Shown piece after piece: positions 43,720 to 52,276 of a stretch of 64,000 bases of DNA. Position 1 is the stretch's first letter; each line of letters opens with the position of its first letter. Source of the DNA: Chryseobacterium sp. KLBC 52 (GTDB taxonomy: Bacteria > Bacteroidota > Bacteroidia > Flavobacteriales > Weeksellaceae); assembly GCF_003347605.1 (NCBI RefSeq), contig NZ_QDFZ01000012.1:99815-163814 (forward strand), in the 5' to 3' direction. A program made the position numbers and the translations under genes. The notes beneath the pieces were generated by a model. The model was not told where the DNA came from. It ran no database searches and was given only the letters and a program-made list of their open reading frames with translations.

Positions 43720-43746
43720 GGGCCTGCAGTTTTGCAGGTCTTTTTT
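43720..43746 (+). terminator. Terminator of proline dehydrogenase
   Basis: CCTGCA pairs with TGCAGG around GTTT, followed by TCTTTTTT. Confidence 0.8.
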
Positions 43747-44098
43747 ATTGGAATTAAAAGGCGCAAATGAAACAGTAAATTAATGATAATGAATACAATA
43801 ATAAGATGTATTGGTTATAGTGTAAAATAATTCGATTTTTATTGCTGATTTGATTTAAAATAGTTATATTTGATAAAGCCATAAAAAAACATAAAACAAT
43901 ATCTCATTTACCAGTACACTTCTGTCCTATGACAGTAACTCTCCAATATACTAATCACTCTTATTAAAACTAAAATTATAAAAATATAATAGGGATCAGC
44001 TGATCATAAAAGATAAAAATTCTACCAGCTGATATCCGTTAAAATTTTTTACAATAAAATAAAGCAATAGCTTTAGTTTTCTTCTTCAAATATTTTTT
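43747..44098. other. 352-bp AT-rich spacer without a gene
   Basis: No frame beyond a dozen codons is present. Two related palindromic pieces, ATCAGCTGAT near 43994 and CAGCTGATATC near 44027, are the only structure besides the terminator at the right edge. A small RNA ending at that terminator is possible but unsupported. Confidence 0.4.
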
Positions 44099-44124
44099 AA
44101 CCTGATCATTTTCTTGATCAGGTT
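44099..44124. terminator. Terminator of the XRE regulator, possibly bidirectional
   Basis: AACCTGATCA pairs with TGATCAGGTT around TTTTCT, with an A/T run on both sides, directly after the minus-strand regulator stop. Confidence 0.78.
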
Positions 44125-44127
44125 TTT

Positions 44128-44664
44128 TTAAGGTTCAAAACTTTCGAATTTTCCGTTTTCGTAGAACAGAACAATACGTTTTATTTTACTTTGTTGATTA
44201 CCAAATATTTGACCTAAAATATGATCGCCCGAATTTTCTAATCGCTGAGAATCCGATATTTTTTCCGGAGCTTTATCGTGGGACGATATAAACGATTCTC
44301 CAGGACTTGATATTGGAGCTTCCGCTTCCGTTTCATTACTTCCAAATTCATCATCATCATTCATCATGGTGAAAAGATCGGGTAGTGGAGTTGTCTTTAT
44401 TTTTTCCTCTTCGGTATGCTCTTCGTTAATTTCTGATTCCGGCAGTTGAGATTTCAGCATCTCACCTTCACCGGTTACCAGCCAGTCCCAAAGAAGTTCC
44501 GGAAAACGGGATTTTATTTTTATGATAAATTCAAGAGACGGTTTGTTTCTTCCTGATGTGATATGAGAAATAGACGAACGCTGTACATCAATCTCATCTG
44601 CAAACTCAGAAGGAGTAAGACGAGAATACTCTATAATTTTGGAAATTCTTTCATTTAAACTCAT
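44128..44664 (-). CDS. XRE-family transcriptional regulator
   Basis: The 178-residue protein has an N-terminal helix-turn-helix (about residues 5-62: ISKIIEYSRLTPSEFADEI, then VQRSSISHITSGRNKPSLEF). A long acidic, Ser/Glu/Asp-rich linker (about 70-145) and a short C-terminal segment (KIKRIVLFYENGKFESFEP) follow. It resembles a widespread flavobacterial XRE regulator of unknown signal. Its promoter region carries at least four copies of a TTACAAATGTAA palindrome within 80 bp, the obvious candidate operators for autoregulation. Confidence 0.85.
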   Translation of the reverse strand: MSLNERISKIIEYSRLTPSEFADEIDVQRSSISHITSGRNKPSLEFIIKIKSRFPELLWDWLVTGEGEMLKSQLPESEINEEHTEEEKIKTTPLPDLFTMMNDDDEFGSNETEAEAPISSPGESFISSHDKAPEKISDSQRLENSGDHILGQIFGNQQSKIKRIVLFYENGKFESFEP

Positions 44665-44685
44665 AAAAATAAGTCATTAATTATT

Positions 44686-44765
44686 TTACAAATGTAATAT
44701 ATATAATTTACAAATGCAAAATACAAATGTAAATAATTTGAAATTTCTTTTGTATACATTTGTAA
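44686..44765. promoter_or_regulatory. Operator cluster TTACAAATGTAA in front of the XRE gene
   Basis: Copies are TTACAAATGTAA (44686-44697, a near-perfect palindrome), TTACAAATGCAA (44708-44719), ATACAAATGTAA (44721-44732) and the inverted ATACATTTGTAA (44754-44765). Looser copies lie at 44807-44818 and 45229-45240. They begin 22 bp from the regulator's start codon. Binding by the adjacent XRE protein is inferred. Confidence 0.6.
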
Positions 44766-45259
44766 CAAGGTTTTAATTGTTTTAAAATCAAATCATTATA
44801 TATAAATTACAATTGTATTTACTTGTCATATGAATCTACCATTGGCGCTATAGACAGATAGTTTCGATCTGGTAAAAGACTACTATTCTTAAAAAAAAAC
44901 TGGTTTAAAAATGTAAATTAAGCCCATCGATCGAGCTATTTTGTTCATTAAATATCTTTAAAAACAGAATATACATTATTAAACCACTTAAATCGTTTCC
45001 GGAAATAAAATTATCAATAAATACCTTATAGAACGCATATAAAAGCACTTTTTAAAGAGTTACATTGGTAAATTACTGATGTAAATACACCATTTTAAGC
45101 CCATATCTGGCCAAATTGAATGGAAAATACTGTTCCTGTTAAACAGCTCATTCTATCAAAGATTAAAACTCCTGATAAAAAGTATTATTTAAGTAATTTT
45201 CAGAGATCCATTAGATTTTTCTTTGATTTTACATATGTATACACCTCTCAACAACCTGG

Positions 45260-45430
45260 TTTTCCACAATTTCTATGTTTAGTAAAATAACCCTCAAATA
45301 GCAAAAACACCCTATTTTTACACTTAAAGTACTGTTATAAATATAATTGAATTAAACTTTATAAAGTACTGACTTTTAGTATTTTAAATATTTAATATTA
45401 AATTATTCGCAATCCACAATTTTATCCACA
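45260..45430 (+). other. Cluster of DnaA-box-like nonamers with AT-rich block
   Basis: TTTTCCACA (45260-45268), CAATCCACA (45410-45418) and the perfect consensus TTATCCACA (45422-45430) share one orientation; the last two start 12 bp apart. An AT-only-like block lies just left of them. This could be a DnaA-binding regulatory locus or a replication origin. Confidence 0.4.
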
Positions 45431-45568
45431 GACAAATTGTCCTGCAGTGTTGTTTAATAATGTTACAAGTGTCAACTTGTTTTTATAACTCTCAATTTGG
45501 ATAATTTAAACCTTGTAAACAATTTTTAAAACAGATGTCAAATGTAAATTTGTTGATTTTACAGATAT

Positions 45569-45580
45569 TTACAAATGTTA
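45569..45580. promoter_or_regulatory. Operator-like TTACAAATGTTA before the M14 gene
   Basis: The palindrome type found before the XRE gene recurs here 55 bp upstream of the carboxypeptidase start, with a half-matching CAAATGTAAATTTG at 45540-45553. This suggests a shared regulator. Confidence 0.45.
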
Positions 45581-45635
45581 ACTTAAGATTTTGGCTAAAA
45601 ATGGCTAAATTTGATTCTTGTAAACTATTCCTACA

Positions 45636-46745
45636 ATGAATTTTGAACAGATCTATTCTCAAAACCCCGATTTCTCAAATCGCTATATTTCCCCTGAAAA
45701 ATTATTTTCTTATCTACAGGCCAATCTCAGCGATTATATTCAGGAGATCGGAACATCCTATTTAGATAAACCTATTTATCAGTTAAGCATCGGAACCGGA
45801 AACATTCAGGTATTGGCCTGGTCGCAAATGCACGGAAATGAATCCAATGCGACCCATGCTATGCTTGACCTGTTGGTAAGTCTTGATAAAGTGCCCGAAA
45901 TGAAAGAAGATTTATTCAGTAAGATAAAGCTTGATTTTATATTCATGCTGAATCCGGACGGATCTGAACGATGGACCAGATTAAATGCAGCCGATATTGA
46001 CCTGAACAGAGATTTTCATAACGAAGCAAGTAAAGAGATTAAATTCCTGAAGAAAGCAGCTGCTTCCAAAAAATACGATTATGCTTTAAACCTTCATGAG
46101 CAGAGAACCATTTTTACTACCGATGGAATTCATCCTGCTACGCTTTCCTTTTTGGCACCTTCTGAAAATGTAGAACGGACGGTTACCGAAAACAGAAAAA
46201 AATGTATGGCAGTCATTGGAAGTGTATACAACCATTTAAAAGAAATGATTCCCAACCAGATCGGAAGATATTCTGATGAATTTTATCCGACTTCTACCGG
46301 AGATAACTTTATCAAAGCAGGGATGCCAACCATCTTATTTGAAGGCGGACACTTTGTAGAAGATTATACCCGGAAAGGAACCAGAAAATACTATACAATT
46401 GCTCTTTATTATGCATTAAAAGCAATCAGTGAACTGAACTCTGATACTACAGGCTGGGAAACTTATCTTGAAATTCCCGAGAACCAGGAAACGCATTATG
46501 ATGTTATTTACAGAAATGTAAAGCTGAATACAGAACACGAATGTATACTGGATATTGCCGTTCAGTACAGAGAGTTTAAAGAAGGAGGGAAAAATGAAAT
46601 CTCATTTATTCCTTTTGTAATGGAAGTAGGCGATGTGAAACAAAAGAAAGGCTGGCTGGAAATAGACTGTACCGGAAAGAAATTTATTTCTGCAACTAAA
46701 TATCCGAAACTGGATGCTGTGGTAGAATTTAAAATTGAAGATTAA
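45636..46745 (+). CDS. M14-family zinc carboxypeptidase
   Basis: The 369-residue protein has the metallocarboxypeptidase zinc motif HGNES (His and Glu ligands, about residues 69-72), a DLNRDFHNEAS segment (substrate-binding Asn/Arg), a third zinc His in NLHEQR, and the catalytic Glu in TILFEGGHF. No signal peptide is visible, so it is probably cytoplasmic, unlike digestive M14 enzymes. Members of this subgroup trim C-terminal residues or cell-wall peptides; the substrate is unknown. Its upstream region shares palindromes with the XRE gene. Confidence 0.85.
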   Translation: MNFEQIYSQNPDFSNRYISPEKLFSYLQANLSDYIQEIGTSYLDKPIYQLSIGTGNIQVLAWSQMHGNESNATHAMLDLLVSLDKVPEMKEDLFSKIKLDFIFMLNPDGSERWTRLNAADIDLNRDFHNEASKEIKFLKKAAASKKYDYALNLHEQRTIFTTDGIHPATLSFLAPSENVERTVTENRKKCMAVIGSVYNHLKEMIPNQIGRYSDEFYPTSTGDNFIKAGMPTILFEGGHFVEDYTRKGTRKYYTIALYYALKAISELNSDTTGWETYLEIPENQETHYDVIYRNVKLNTEHECILDIAVQYREFKEGGKNEISFIPFVMEVGDVKQKKGWLEIDCTGKKFISATKYPKLDAVVEFKIED

Positions 46746-46797
46746 AACAATGATATAAAGATAATCTCTATTACTAAATTAATTTATAAGGATTATT

Positions 46798-47202
46798 ATG
46801 ATGAAAAATTTTCTGACCTTAATTTTATGGATAAGTATGGGATTGCCTTTGATGGCACAAAATCAATCTGCCATTCCCTATAAAGCAAATGATAGTGTAA
46901 TGGTGACCATAGTCCTCCGCCACATGCAGGAAAATCCTGTGGACTCAATCCAGGCAAGAGTGATGAAGCAAAAATTTTATCAGAAGCTCAGTAAAAGTCA
47001 CACCCGTATTGTATCCTGGAATGTTGTGATGGGAATAGGGCAGATTATTACTTTAAGATTTAAACCTGAATACACAAGAGAAGTGAATCAGGTTTTTGAA
47101 AGCGGAGCTTGGGGTGGATTCAAGACAGAGTTTTATCCATCGTATGATTTTCTACCTGTTTATCCGGTAATGTTAGAAAAAGAAAAGAAACTGAGTAAAT
47201 AA
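46798..47202 (+). CDS. Secreted protein of unknown function, 134 aa
   Basis: The product starts with two Met codons and a signal peptide (about residues 1-21, ending in LMAQ). The mature part is about 110 residues with a helical region (RHMQENPVDSIQARVMKQKFYQKL) and a strand-rich end. I recognise no family. Length and spacing (53 bp after the M14 gene) fit cotranscription, but the strong palindromic terminator lies only after this gene. Confidence 0.65.
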   Translation: MMKNFLTLILWISMGLPLMAQNQSAIPYKANDSVMVTIVLRHMQENPVDSIQARVMKQKFYQKLSKSHTRIVSWNVVMGIGQIITLRFKPEYTREVNQVFESGAWGGFKTEFYPSYDFLPVYPVMLEKEKKLSK

Positions 47203-47230
47203 CAGGATCAGTTAATATCATCTATAAAAA

Positions 47231-47258
47231 ATTCGGCAGGCCTTTAGGCCTGCCGAAT
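47231..47258 (+). terminator. Long palindromic terminator
   Basis: ATTCGGCAGGCCT pairs perfectly with AGGCCTGCCGAAT around TT, followed by CTGTATTTTA. Confidence 0.8.
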
Positions 47259-47307
47259 CTGTATTTTATATCTGATTTCAGAATTTGAGCTAGTAAGTAA
47301 AATTTAT

Positions 47308-47377
47308 AGTCAATAGAAATGGGCTTTAGCCCATTTATTTTAAATAAATATTCATCCGGCTTTAGCCAAAACCTAAC
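47308..47377. repeat. GGCTTTAGCC interspersed repeat, copy 1
   Basis: The unit is CAATAG, then a perfect hairpin AAATGGGCT/AGCCCATTT (47317-47336), a short AT spacer and a second small hairpin GGCTTTAGCC followed by AAAAC. The same order recurs at 52030-52116. Confidence 0.65.
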
Positions 47378-47408
47378 CTTAGAAATAAATTTTATTCAAT
47401 AATTAAAG

Positions 47409-47906
47409 TTACTTAACCACTTTAATTCCATTCGCTACAAATCTGATCTCTTCTTTAGGTTCAGTAATAGCATCAATTTCAGATTGCGGCTGTTTAGCGT
47501 CTTCTGCATAATGTTTCTGCTCATTTACAGAAATTACTTTTCTTTCTGCATTACCATCCAATACTACATTTTTTCCTTTTAACGCTGTAGGCACGAAGAA
47601 AGCATAGTCTTTCATTTTTACAAAAAACTTAGAATTATCTTCTGTCTGGATCGTCAGCCAGCAACCTTTTTTGTCACATACATCCGTTACTTTTCCTTTG
47701 ATAGATACATTCTCAATTTTTTTGTTGTCTTTTTTAAGCTGCTTATTCAATTTGTCTACAGTGATCGCTTTGGATTCAGCAGATGAAGTTACCTGACTTC
47801 CATAAGTATCACCTACCAAAGCTTTCCCTTCTGGCGGTCCTGATTGAGCAAATGCTAATGAAGAACCCGCTAAAGCGGCAGCAAATAATAAAACTTTAAA
47901 TTTCAT
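47409..47906 (-). CDS. DUF4920 domain protein, secreted
   Basis: From the ATG at 47906 the product is 165 residues with signal peptide MKFKVLLFAAALAGSSLAFAQ. The mature part is an OB-fold-like DUF4920 domain with ISIKGKVTDVCDKKGCWLTIQ-type sequence: KVTDVCDKKGCWLTI has two cysteines that could bind a metal or form a disulfide, then FFVKMKDYAFFVP. Role unknown; the DUF occurs in periplasmic proteins of Bacteroidota. It is divergent from the amino-acid permease gene. Confidence 0.82.
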   Translation of the reverse strand: MKFKVLLFAAALAGSSLAFAQSGPPEGKALVGDTYGSQVTSSAESKAITVDKLNKQLKKDNKKIENVSIKGKVTDVCDKKGCWLTIQTEDNSKFFVKMKDYAFFVPTALKGKNVVLDGNAERKVISVNEQKHYAEDAKQPQSEIDAITEPKEEIRFVANGIKVVK

Positions 47907-48000
47907 GTTTAATATTTTTCTCAAAAATACTAATTAAAATTGAATCATAAAGGAATAAAAAATGACAAAAAACAAGTCTTTTGATGAATTTTCAACAAAA

Positions 48001-48032
48001 TTGAAAATCAAAGACAGATTTGATTATATTTG
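48001..48032 (+). promoter_or_regulatory. Promoter of the amino-acid permease gene
   Basis: TTG (48001-48003), a 21-bp spacer and TATATTTG (48025-48032) end 16 bp before the ATG at 48049. Confidence 0.6.
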
Positions 48033-48048
48033 ACCCCTATACTTGACT

Positions 48049-49461
48049 ATGCAAAAAAAACTGAAACTATGGGATGCCATCATGCTTGTGATGGGATCTA
48101 TGATCGGAAGCGGGATCTTTATTGTAAGTGCTGACATGATGCGAAACCTGGGGTCAGGATACTGGCTCATTGTGGTGTGGGTGATCACAGGAATAATGAC
48201 AGTAGCCGCAGCGATAAGCTATGGAGAACTGTCCGCACTGTTTCCGAAAGCCGGAGGACAATATACTTATCTGAAAGAGATCTTTGGTAAAAGAATGGGT
48301 TTCCTTTACGGATGGGGATTGTTTACCGTAATACAAACCGGAACAATTGCTGCCGTGGCCATGGCGTTTGGGAAATTTACAGCGTATCTGATTCCTTCAT
48401 TAAACGATGCTGCCCCTATTTTCCAGAGCGGTGAATTTAAAATTACATGGATACAGATTCTGGCCATTGCTGTCATTATTTTACTTACCTATATCAATAC
48501 CAGAGGAGTGGAAAGCGGTAAAATTCTTCAGAATATCTTTACCGGGTCCAAAATTATTGCATTATTAGGGTTGATTGCTGCCGGTTTTATATTGGTAGAC
48601 ATTTCTCATTTAGCAGAAAACTTCAGCTGGGGAACAGATTCTTTCAATAATCTTAAAAAAGATCTGAGTGGTAATTTCCTTAAAGAAGGTTGGGAACCCA
48701 TCGGAGGAATGACTCTTTTAGGTGGAATTGCTGCTGCAATGGTAGGTTCTGTCTTCAGTTCCGTTGCGTGGGAAAGTGTAACATTTGTTTCCGGGGAGAT
48801 TGAAAATCCTAAAAAAAATGTAGTAAAATCAATGATTTACGGTACTTCTGCTGTAATGATCCTTTATATCGCGGTGAACTATGTCTACTTAAATGCATTG
48901 GACAGAGACGGGATTGCATTTGCAGCCAACGACAGGGTAGCGGTAGCCGCATCCCAGAATATTTTCGGAAGTGCGGGAACGATCATCATTGCTTTATTGG
49001 TTATGATTTCAACGTTCGGTTGTAATAACGGATTGATTCTGGCCGGAGCAAGAGTTTTCCAGACGATGGCAAAAGACGGAATGTTCTTTAAATCGGCAGA
49101 AAAAAATAATAAAAATGAAGTTCCTGAAAATGCCTTATGGATGCAGGGAATCTGGGCATCAATTCTATGTCTGAGCGGGCAGTACGGAAATTTATTGGAT
49201 ATGATCTCTTTCGTGATCGTTCTGTTTTATATGATTACGGTTTTTGGGGTTATTTATTTAAGAATGAAACAGCCGGAGCTGGAAAGACCTTATAAGACAT
49301 GGCTTTATCCCATAACCCCTGTTATTTACCTTGTTATCGGAACTTGTTTCTGTATCCTGTTGCTTATTTACAAACAGCAGTATACATGGCCTGGTTTTGT
49401 TCTGGTATTGCTGGGACTTCCTGTGTACTATTTTATCAACCGTAAAAAGGTCGATAATTAA
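48049..49461 (+). CDS. Amino-acid permease (APC family)
   Basis: From the ATG at 48049 the product is 470 residues (a TTG two codons earlier is not needed). It has twelve membrane helices and the APC opening AIMLVMGSMIGSGIFIV, whose unwound helix 1 (GSGIF) binds the substrate backbone. Later segments AAAISYGELSALFPKAGGQY and SSVAWESVTFVSGEIENPKKN are typical of LAT/serine-threonine type APC carriers. The substrate is not predictable. It is a single gene followed by tssE. Confidence 0.88.
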   Translation: MQKKLKLWDAIMLVMGSMIGSGIFIVSADMMRNLGSGYWLIVVWVITGIMTVAAAISYGELSALFPKAGGQYTYLKEIFGKRMGFLYGWGLFTVIQTGTIAAVAMAFGKFTAYLIPSLNDAAPIFQSGEFKITWIQILAIAVIILLTYINTRGVESGKILQNIFTGSKIIALLGLIAAGFILVDISHLAENFSWGTDSFNNLKKDLSGNFLKEGWEPIGGMTLLGGIAAAMVGSVFSSVAWESVTFVSGEIENPKKNVVKSMIYGTSAVMILYIAVNYVYLNALDRDGIAFAANDRVAVAASQNIFGSAGTIIIALLVMISTFGCNNGLILAGARVFQTMAKDGMFFKSAEKNNKNEVPENALWMQGIWASILCLSGQYGNLLDMISFVIVLFYMITVFGVIYLRMKQPELERPYKTWLYPITPVIYLVIGTCFCILLLIYKQQYTWPGFVLVLLGLPVYYFINRKKVDN

Positions 49462-49616
49462 TATAAAAAATGATATAACATATTCATGGCTTTCAATTCA
49501 GTTTGAAGGCCTTTATTTTTGAATAAAATTTGAAGTATAGTCATCATTATTTGTCGAAAATGTGTAATTTGGTATTTCGTTTTTAAAACAGGACCATGAA
49601 GTAAAAACAATAAGCT

Positions 49617-50057
49617 ATGGATACACCAAATTACAGAATGCCTTTCGTACCGTCTACTTTAATGACCGAAGGCGGAAGTATCGATACCTGCGATATGGGC
49701 GAAAGTATTGCCCACAATATTATGCTGCTGATCACCACAAAAAAAGGGGAGAACAGATATGATGAAAACTATGGAAACGATGTCTGGAACCTTGAATTCG
49801 ATAATGGAGTTACAAGTGCCATCTGGGAAAGCGTTTTTATCAAAAGCTTAAGAAGACAGATTCAGGAATATGAACCAAGAATCGTAAACCCGCAGATTGA
49901 CGCTCACATACAATTCGTAGAGCACAGTTACGATACTAAAGAACACACCGAAATTAAAAAGAAAGTAAGAATTGCCATCAATGCAAAAATGGAAGAAACA
50001 GGAGAGCGTTTTAGTTTTTCCACAGAATTGTTTCTAAGCCCGATGTCTATTGATTAA
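49617..50057 (+). CDS. T6SS baseplate TssE-like protein (gp25 family)
   Basis: The 146-residue protein matches the GPW/gp25 fold: ESIAHNIMLLITTKKGENRYDENYGNDVW, then SVFIKSLRRQIQEYEPRI, where the conserved acidic and EPR segment lies in the short terminal helix. In phage and type VI systems this protein initiates sheath assembly on the baseplate. It lies 24 bp before tssF and forms a two-gene unit. Other T6SS genes are absent from the window. It resembles the subtype iii versions of Bacteroidota. Confidence 0.82.
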   Translation: MDTPNYRMPFVPSTLMTEGGSIDTCDMGESIAHNIMLLITTKKGENRYDENYGNDVWNLEFDNGVTSAIWESVFIKSLRRQIQEYEPRIVNPQIDAHIQFVEHSYDTKEHTEIKKKVRIAINAKMEETGERFSFSTELFLSPMSID

Positions 50058-50081
50058 TATTTTTAACAGCGAAAGAAAATT

Positions 50082-51965
50082 ATGAATTTAGATCAGAATA
50101 TTTATTCCAAAGAATCTGTAAAAGCAAGAATGCTGCAGAATGCAACAAAGGTTTGGGGATTGAGAAGTCCACAGTCTTTAGATCCTTTTGTAAAACTGTT
50201 GATAGATGCATTCAGTACAGAAGTTTTCAAAGCGAATAATGAAATACAGACGGTCAATGCCCGTATATTGGAAAAACTGGCAAAGCTTCTTACACCGTCC
50301 ATCTATACCCATCCTATTCCGGCTCATTCTGTAGCTTTTACACAGCCTTATGAGTCTTCAGAGATTTTATTGGAGCACACGGAATTTTTCTTCCGTAAAC
50401 AGATGACTTCCACGGTAAAATCAGAATCAGATAAGCAGCTGAACATTCCTTTTACTCCGGTGGGAAATGTAAGAATCAATAAAGTTCACACTTCCATCAT
50501 GTTTGTAGGAAATACCTGCTACAGTATTGATGACCGATTTAATAAAATTCCTATTGCAAGATTTCAGGGAAAACCTGAAGATTACAGAAAAATCACAATA
50601 GGCGTAGATGTAAGCAAATATGTAAGTGAAAACTTTCCGAAATACCTGAGCATATTCTGCTCTAATCCTGCTTTTGAGCATCTGGATTTCGTTTACAAAT
50701 TATTGCCTTATATCACAGTATCAAGTAATGGAAATCCTCTGTTTGTAAGAGAAGGATTGAGCTATCTTACAGAAAGTCAGAATGATGGTTACGAGCAGAT
50801 GTTCAAAGAACAATCCATCAGAAATAAGGTGATTGAGGATATTAAAAGTATCTACCGCCATAAATTTATTGAAGTAACAGGAATTTCTCAAAGTCTATTC
50901 TCAGAACCGGGACAGCTTCCGCAGAACCTTGATTTCCTGGCTGGAAAAGAAGAAATCTCCAAATTCCTCGATAATAAAAGTTATCTGTGGCTTACGTTTG
51001 AGTTTCCACCGCAGTTTTCAGCAGAAATTTTAGATAATTTCTCATTTGTCCTGAATGCTTTTCCTATCTACAACAGAGGTTGGAAAAAAACAGAATACAG
51101 CCTGGATATCATGGGAAATAATATTCCTTTGGTAACCGACGAAGGAGAGCATTTTCTTTATGTAGATGAGGTACAGGATGGTGACGGAAGAAAATATACG
51201 GAAATTCCTTTCACTCCTGCTGATGATCTTAAAAAAGGGTTGTATACTGTAAGAAAAGGAGGAATGGAACGATTCACCAGCAGAAATGCAGTCGATATGA
51301 TTGCTAATGTTCTGGAACTGACCAGAGACGAAATTGCTGCATTTTCCCTTTTGAACAGAGATAATGTAAAAGGTGTCTTAAGTGAAATGTCTGACAAAAT
51401 GAAATCCATGGTGCAGAAAGTAAACAATGCCAAAAGGAATATCAGACAGGAACTGAATTATGTGATCATGGAACCGGTAGAAAAAACAGATCATACTTAC
51501 GCTTCTTTCTGGGTAACACATTGTACGCTGGCCAATCATATGCGTCCGGGAACAGAACTTTCCAATCAGTTGAAATCTCAGACTGTGGTATTGCTTACCG
51601 AAACATTAGGCGGAGCTGAAGAACAAAAAGGGACAGACAGTATTCAGGCTTATAAATATGCACTGACGACCAGAGATAAAATTATTTCTTTGGAAGACGT
51701 TAAAAACTATTGCCGCATGATTCTGAAAGATGAGGTAAGAGAAGTAAGGGTAAGAAGAGGAACGATGATCAGCAACAAACCCAAAGAAGGATTTGTAAGA
51801 ACCGTTGAAGTAGAAATTGTTCCACAGAACTATTCTTTCTACGGAAGGGCCTATTGGGAAAATATGGCCAATATTATCAGAAACCAGATCATCGCTAAGG
51901 CCATCGACGGAATTGAATATATTGTAAGAATTACCAATGAAGATGTTGACTTCCAGGATATGTAA
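50082..51965 (+). CDS. tssF: T6SS baseplate subunit TssF
   Basis: The 627-residue protein starts MNLDQNIYSKESVKARMLQNA and has the TssF layout: an N-terminal part with FVKLLIDAFSTEVFKANNEI, a long beta-rich middle (about 100-400) and a C-terminal domain with VKNYCRMILKDEVREVRVRRG. TssF and TssG form the wedge of the type VI baseplate. The length fits the Bacteroidota subtype. TssG, which normally accompanies it, does not follow; uvrA does. Reading frame and codon use are intact, so it is probably functional and complemented by genes elsewhere. Confidence 0.85.
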   Translation: MNLDQNIYSKESVKARMLQNATKVWGLRSPQSLDPFVKLLIDAFSTEVFKANNEIQTVNARILEKLAKLLTPSIYTHPIPAHSVAFTQPYESSEILLEHTEFFFRKQMTSTVKSESDKQLNIPFTPVGNVRINKVHTSIMFVGNTCYSIDDRFNKIPIARFQGKPEDYRKITIGVDVSKYVSENFPKYLSIFCSNPAFEHLDFVYKLLPYITVSSNGNPLFVREGLSYLTESQNDGYEQMFKEQSIRNKVIEDIKSIYRHKFIEVTGISQSLFSEPGQLPQNLDFLAGKEEISKFLDNKSYLWLTFEFPPQFSAEILDNFSFVLNAFPIYNRGWKKTEYSLDIMGNNIPLVTDEGEHFLYVDEVQDGDGRKYTEIPFTPADDLKKGLYTVRKGGMERFTSRNAVDMIANVLELTRDEIAAFSLLNRDNVKGVLSEMSDKMKSMVQKVNNAKRNIRQELNYVIMEPVEKTDHTYASFWVTHCTLANHMRPGTELSNQLKSQTVVLLTETLGGAEEQKGTDSIQAYKYALTTRDKIISLEDVKNYCRMILKDEVREVRVRRGTMISNKPKEGFVRTVEVEIVPQNYSFYGRAYWENMANIIRNQIIAKAIDGIEYIVRITNEDVDFQDM

Positions 51966-51995
51966 TTCTTAAAAAATAAATCAGTTTAAAATATA

Positions 51996-52022
51996 AAATG
52001 CCGTATCAGTTGCGGCATTTTT
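51996..52022 (+). terminator. Terminator of tssEF
   Basis: AAATGCCG pairs with CGGCATTT around a 9-nt loop, then TT, 30 bp after the tssF stop. Confidence 0.72.
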
Positions 52023-52029
52023 GAATGAT

Positions 52030-52116
52030 ATCAATAGGAACGGGCTATTATCCTGAGCGTAGTGGAAGGAAGCCCGTTTTTTATCAATGAGCTTTTCCAT
52101 TGGCTTCAGCCAAAAC
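52030..52116. repeat. GGCTTTAGCC interspersed repeat, copy 2
   Basis: TCAATAGG, then AACGGGCT paired with AGCCCGTT around a 27-nt insertion, then TTATCAATGA and a hairpin TTGGCT/AGCCAA followed by AAC. The order of elements matches copy 1 at 47308-47377, with a longer first loop. Confidence 0.6.
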
Positions 52117-52233
52117 TTATAAAATCTTTCCGGAAAAATTCAATAACATCGGGTTTAGTACATTAACAAAACCTAAGAATTTTTTATGAAACTTTTATCC
52201 CTTTTATATTCAAAAAAAGTCTATAAAATTTCG

Positions 52234-52241
52234 TATTTTTG
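52234..52241 (+). promoter_or_regulatory. -7 element of uvrA
   Basis: TATTTTTG lies 35 bp before the uvrA ATG. No LexA-like site was recognised. Confidence 0.45.
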
Positions 52242-52276
52242 CACGTTGTGATTTTCAGGCAAAGTCACTCCAAATT

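Larger units (their letters stand above)
44665..45635. other. 970-bp AT-rich gene-free region
   Basis: This is the longest coding-free stretch in the window. It contains clustered TTACAAATGTAA-type palindromes at both ends, three same-orientation DnaA-box-like nonamers at 45260-45430, and a strongly AT-rich block (about 45335-45405) next to them. No reading frame longer than about 20 codons with a start is evident. Confidence 0.6.

Noticed and set aside
44665..45635. Chromosomal origin oriC as a firm call
   Set aside because: DnaA-like boxes and an AT-rich block are present, but gene orientation does not switch here and dnaA or other typical origin neighbours are absent. Kept as a finding only.
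49462..52276. T6SS effector or immunity genes near tssEF
   Set aside because: Neighbouring spacers contain only a terminator and a dispersed repeat; no additional frames are credible.
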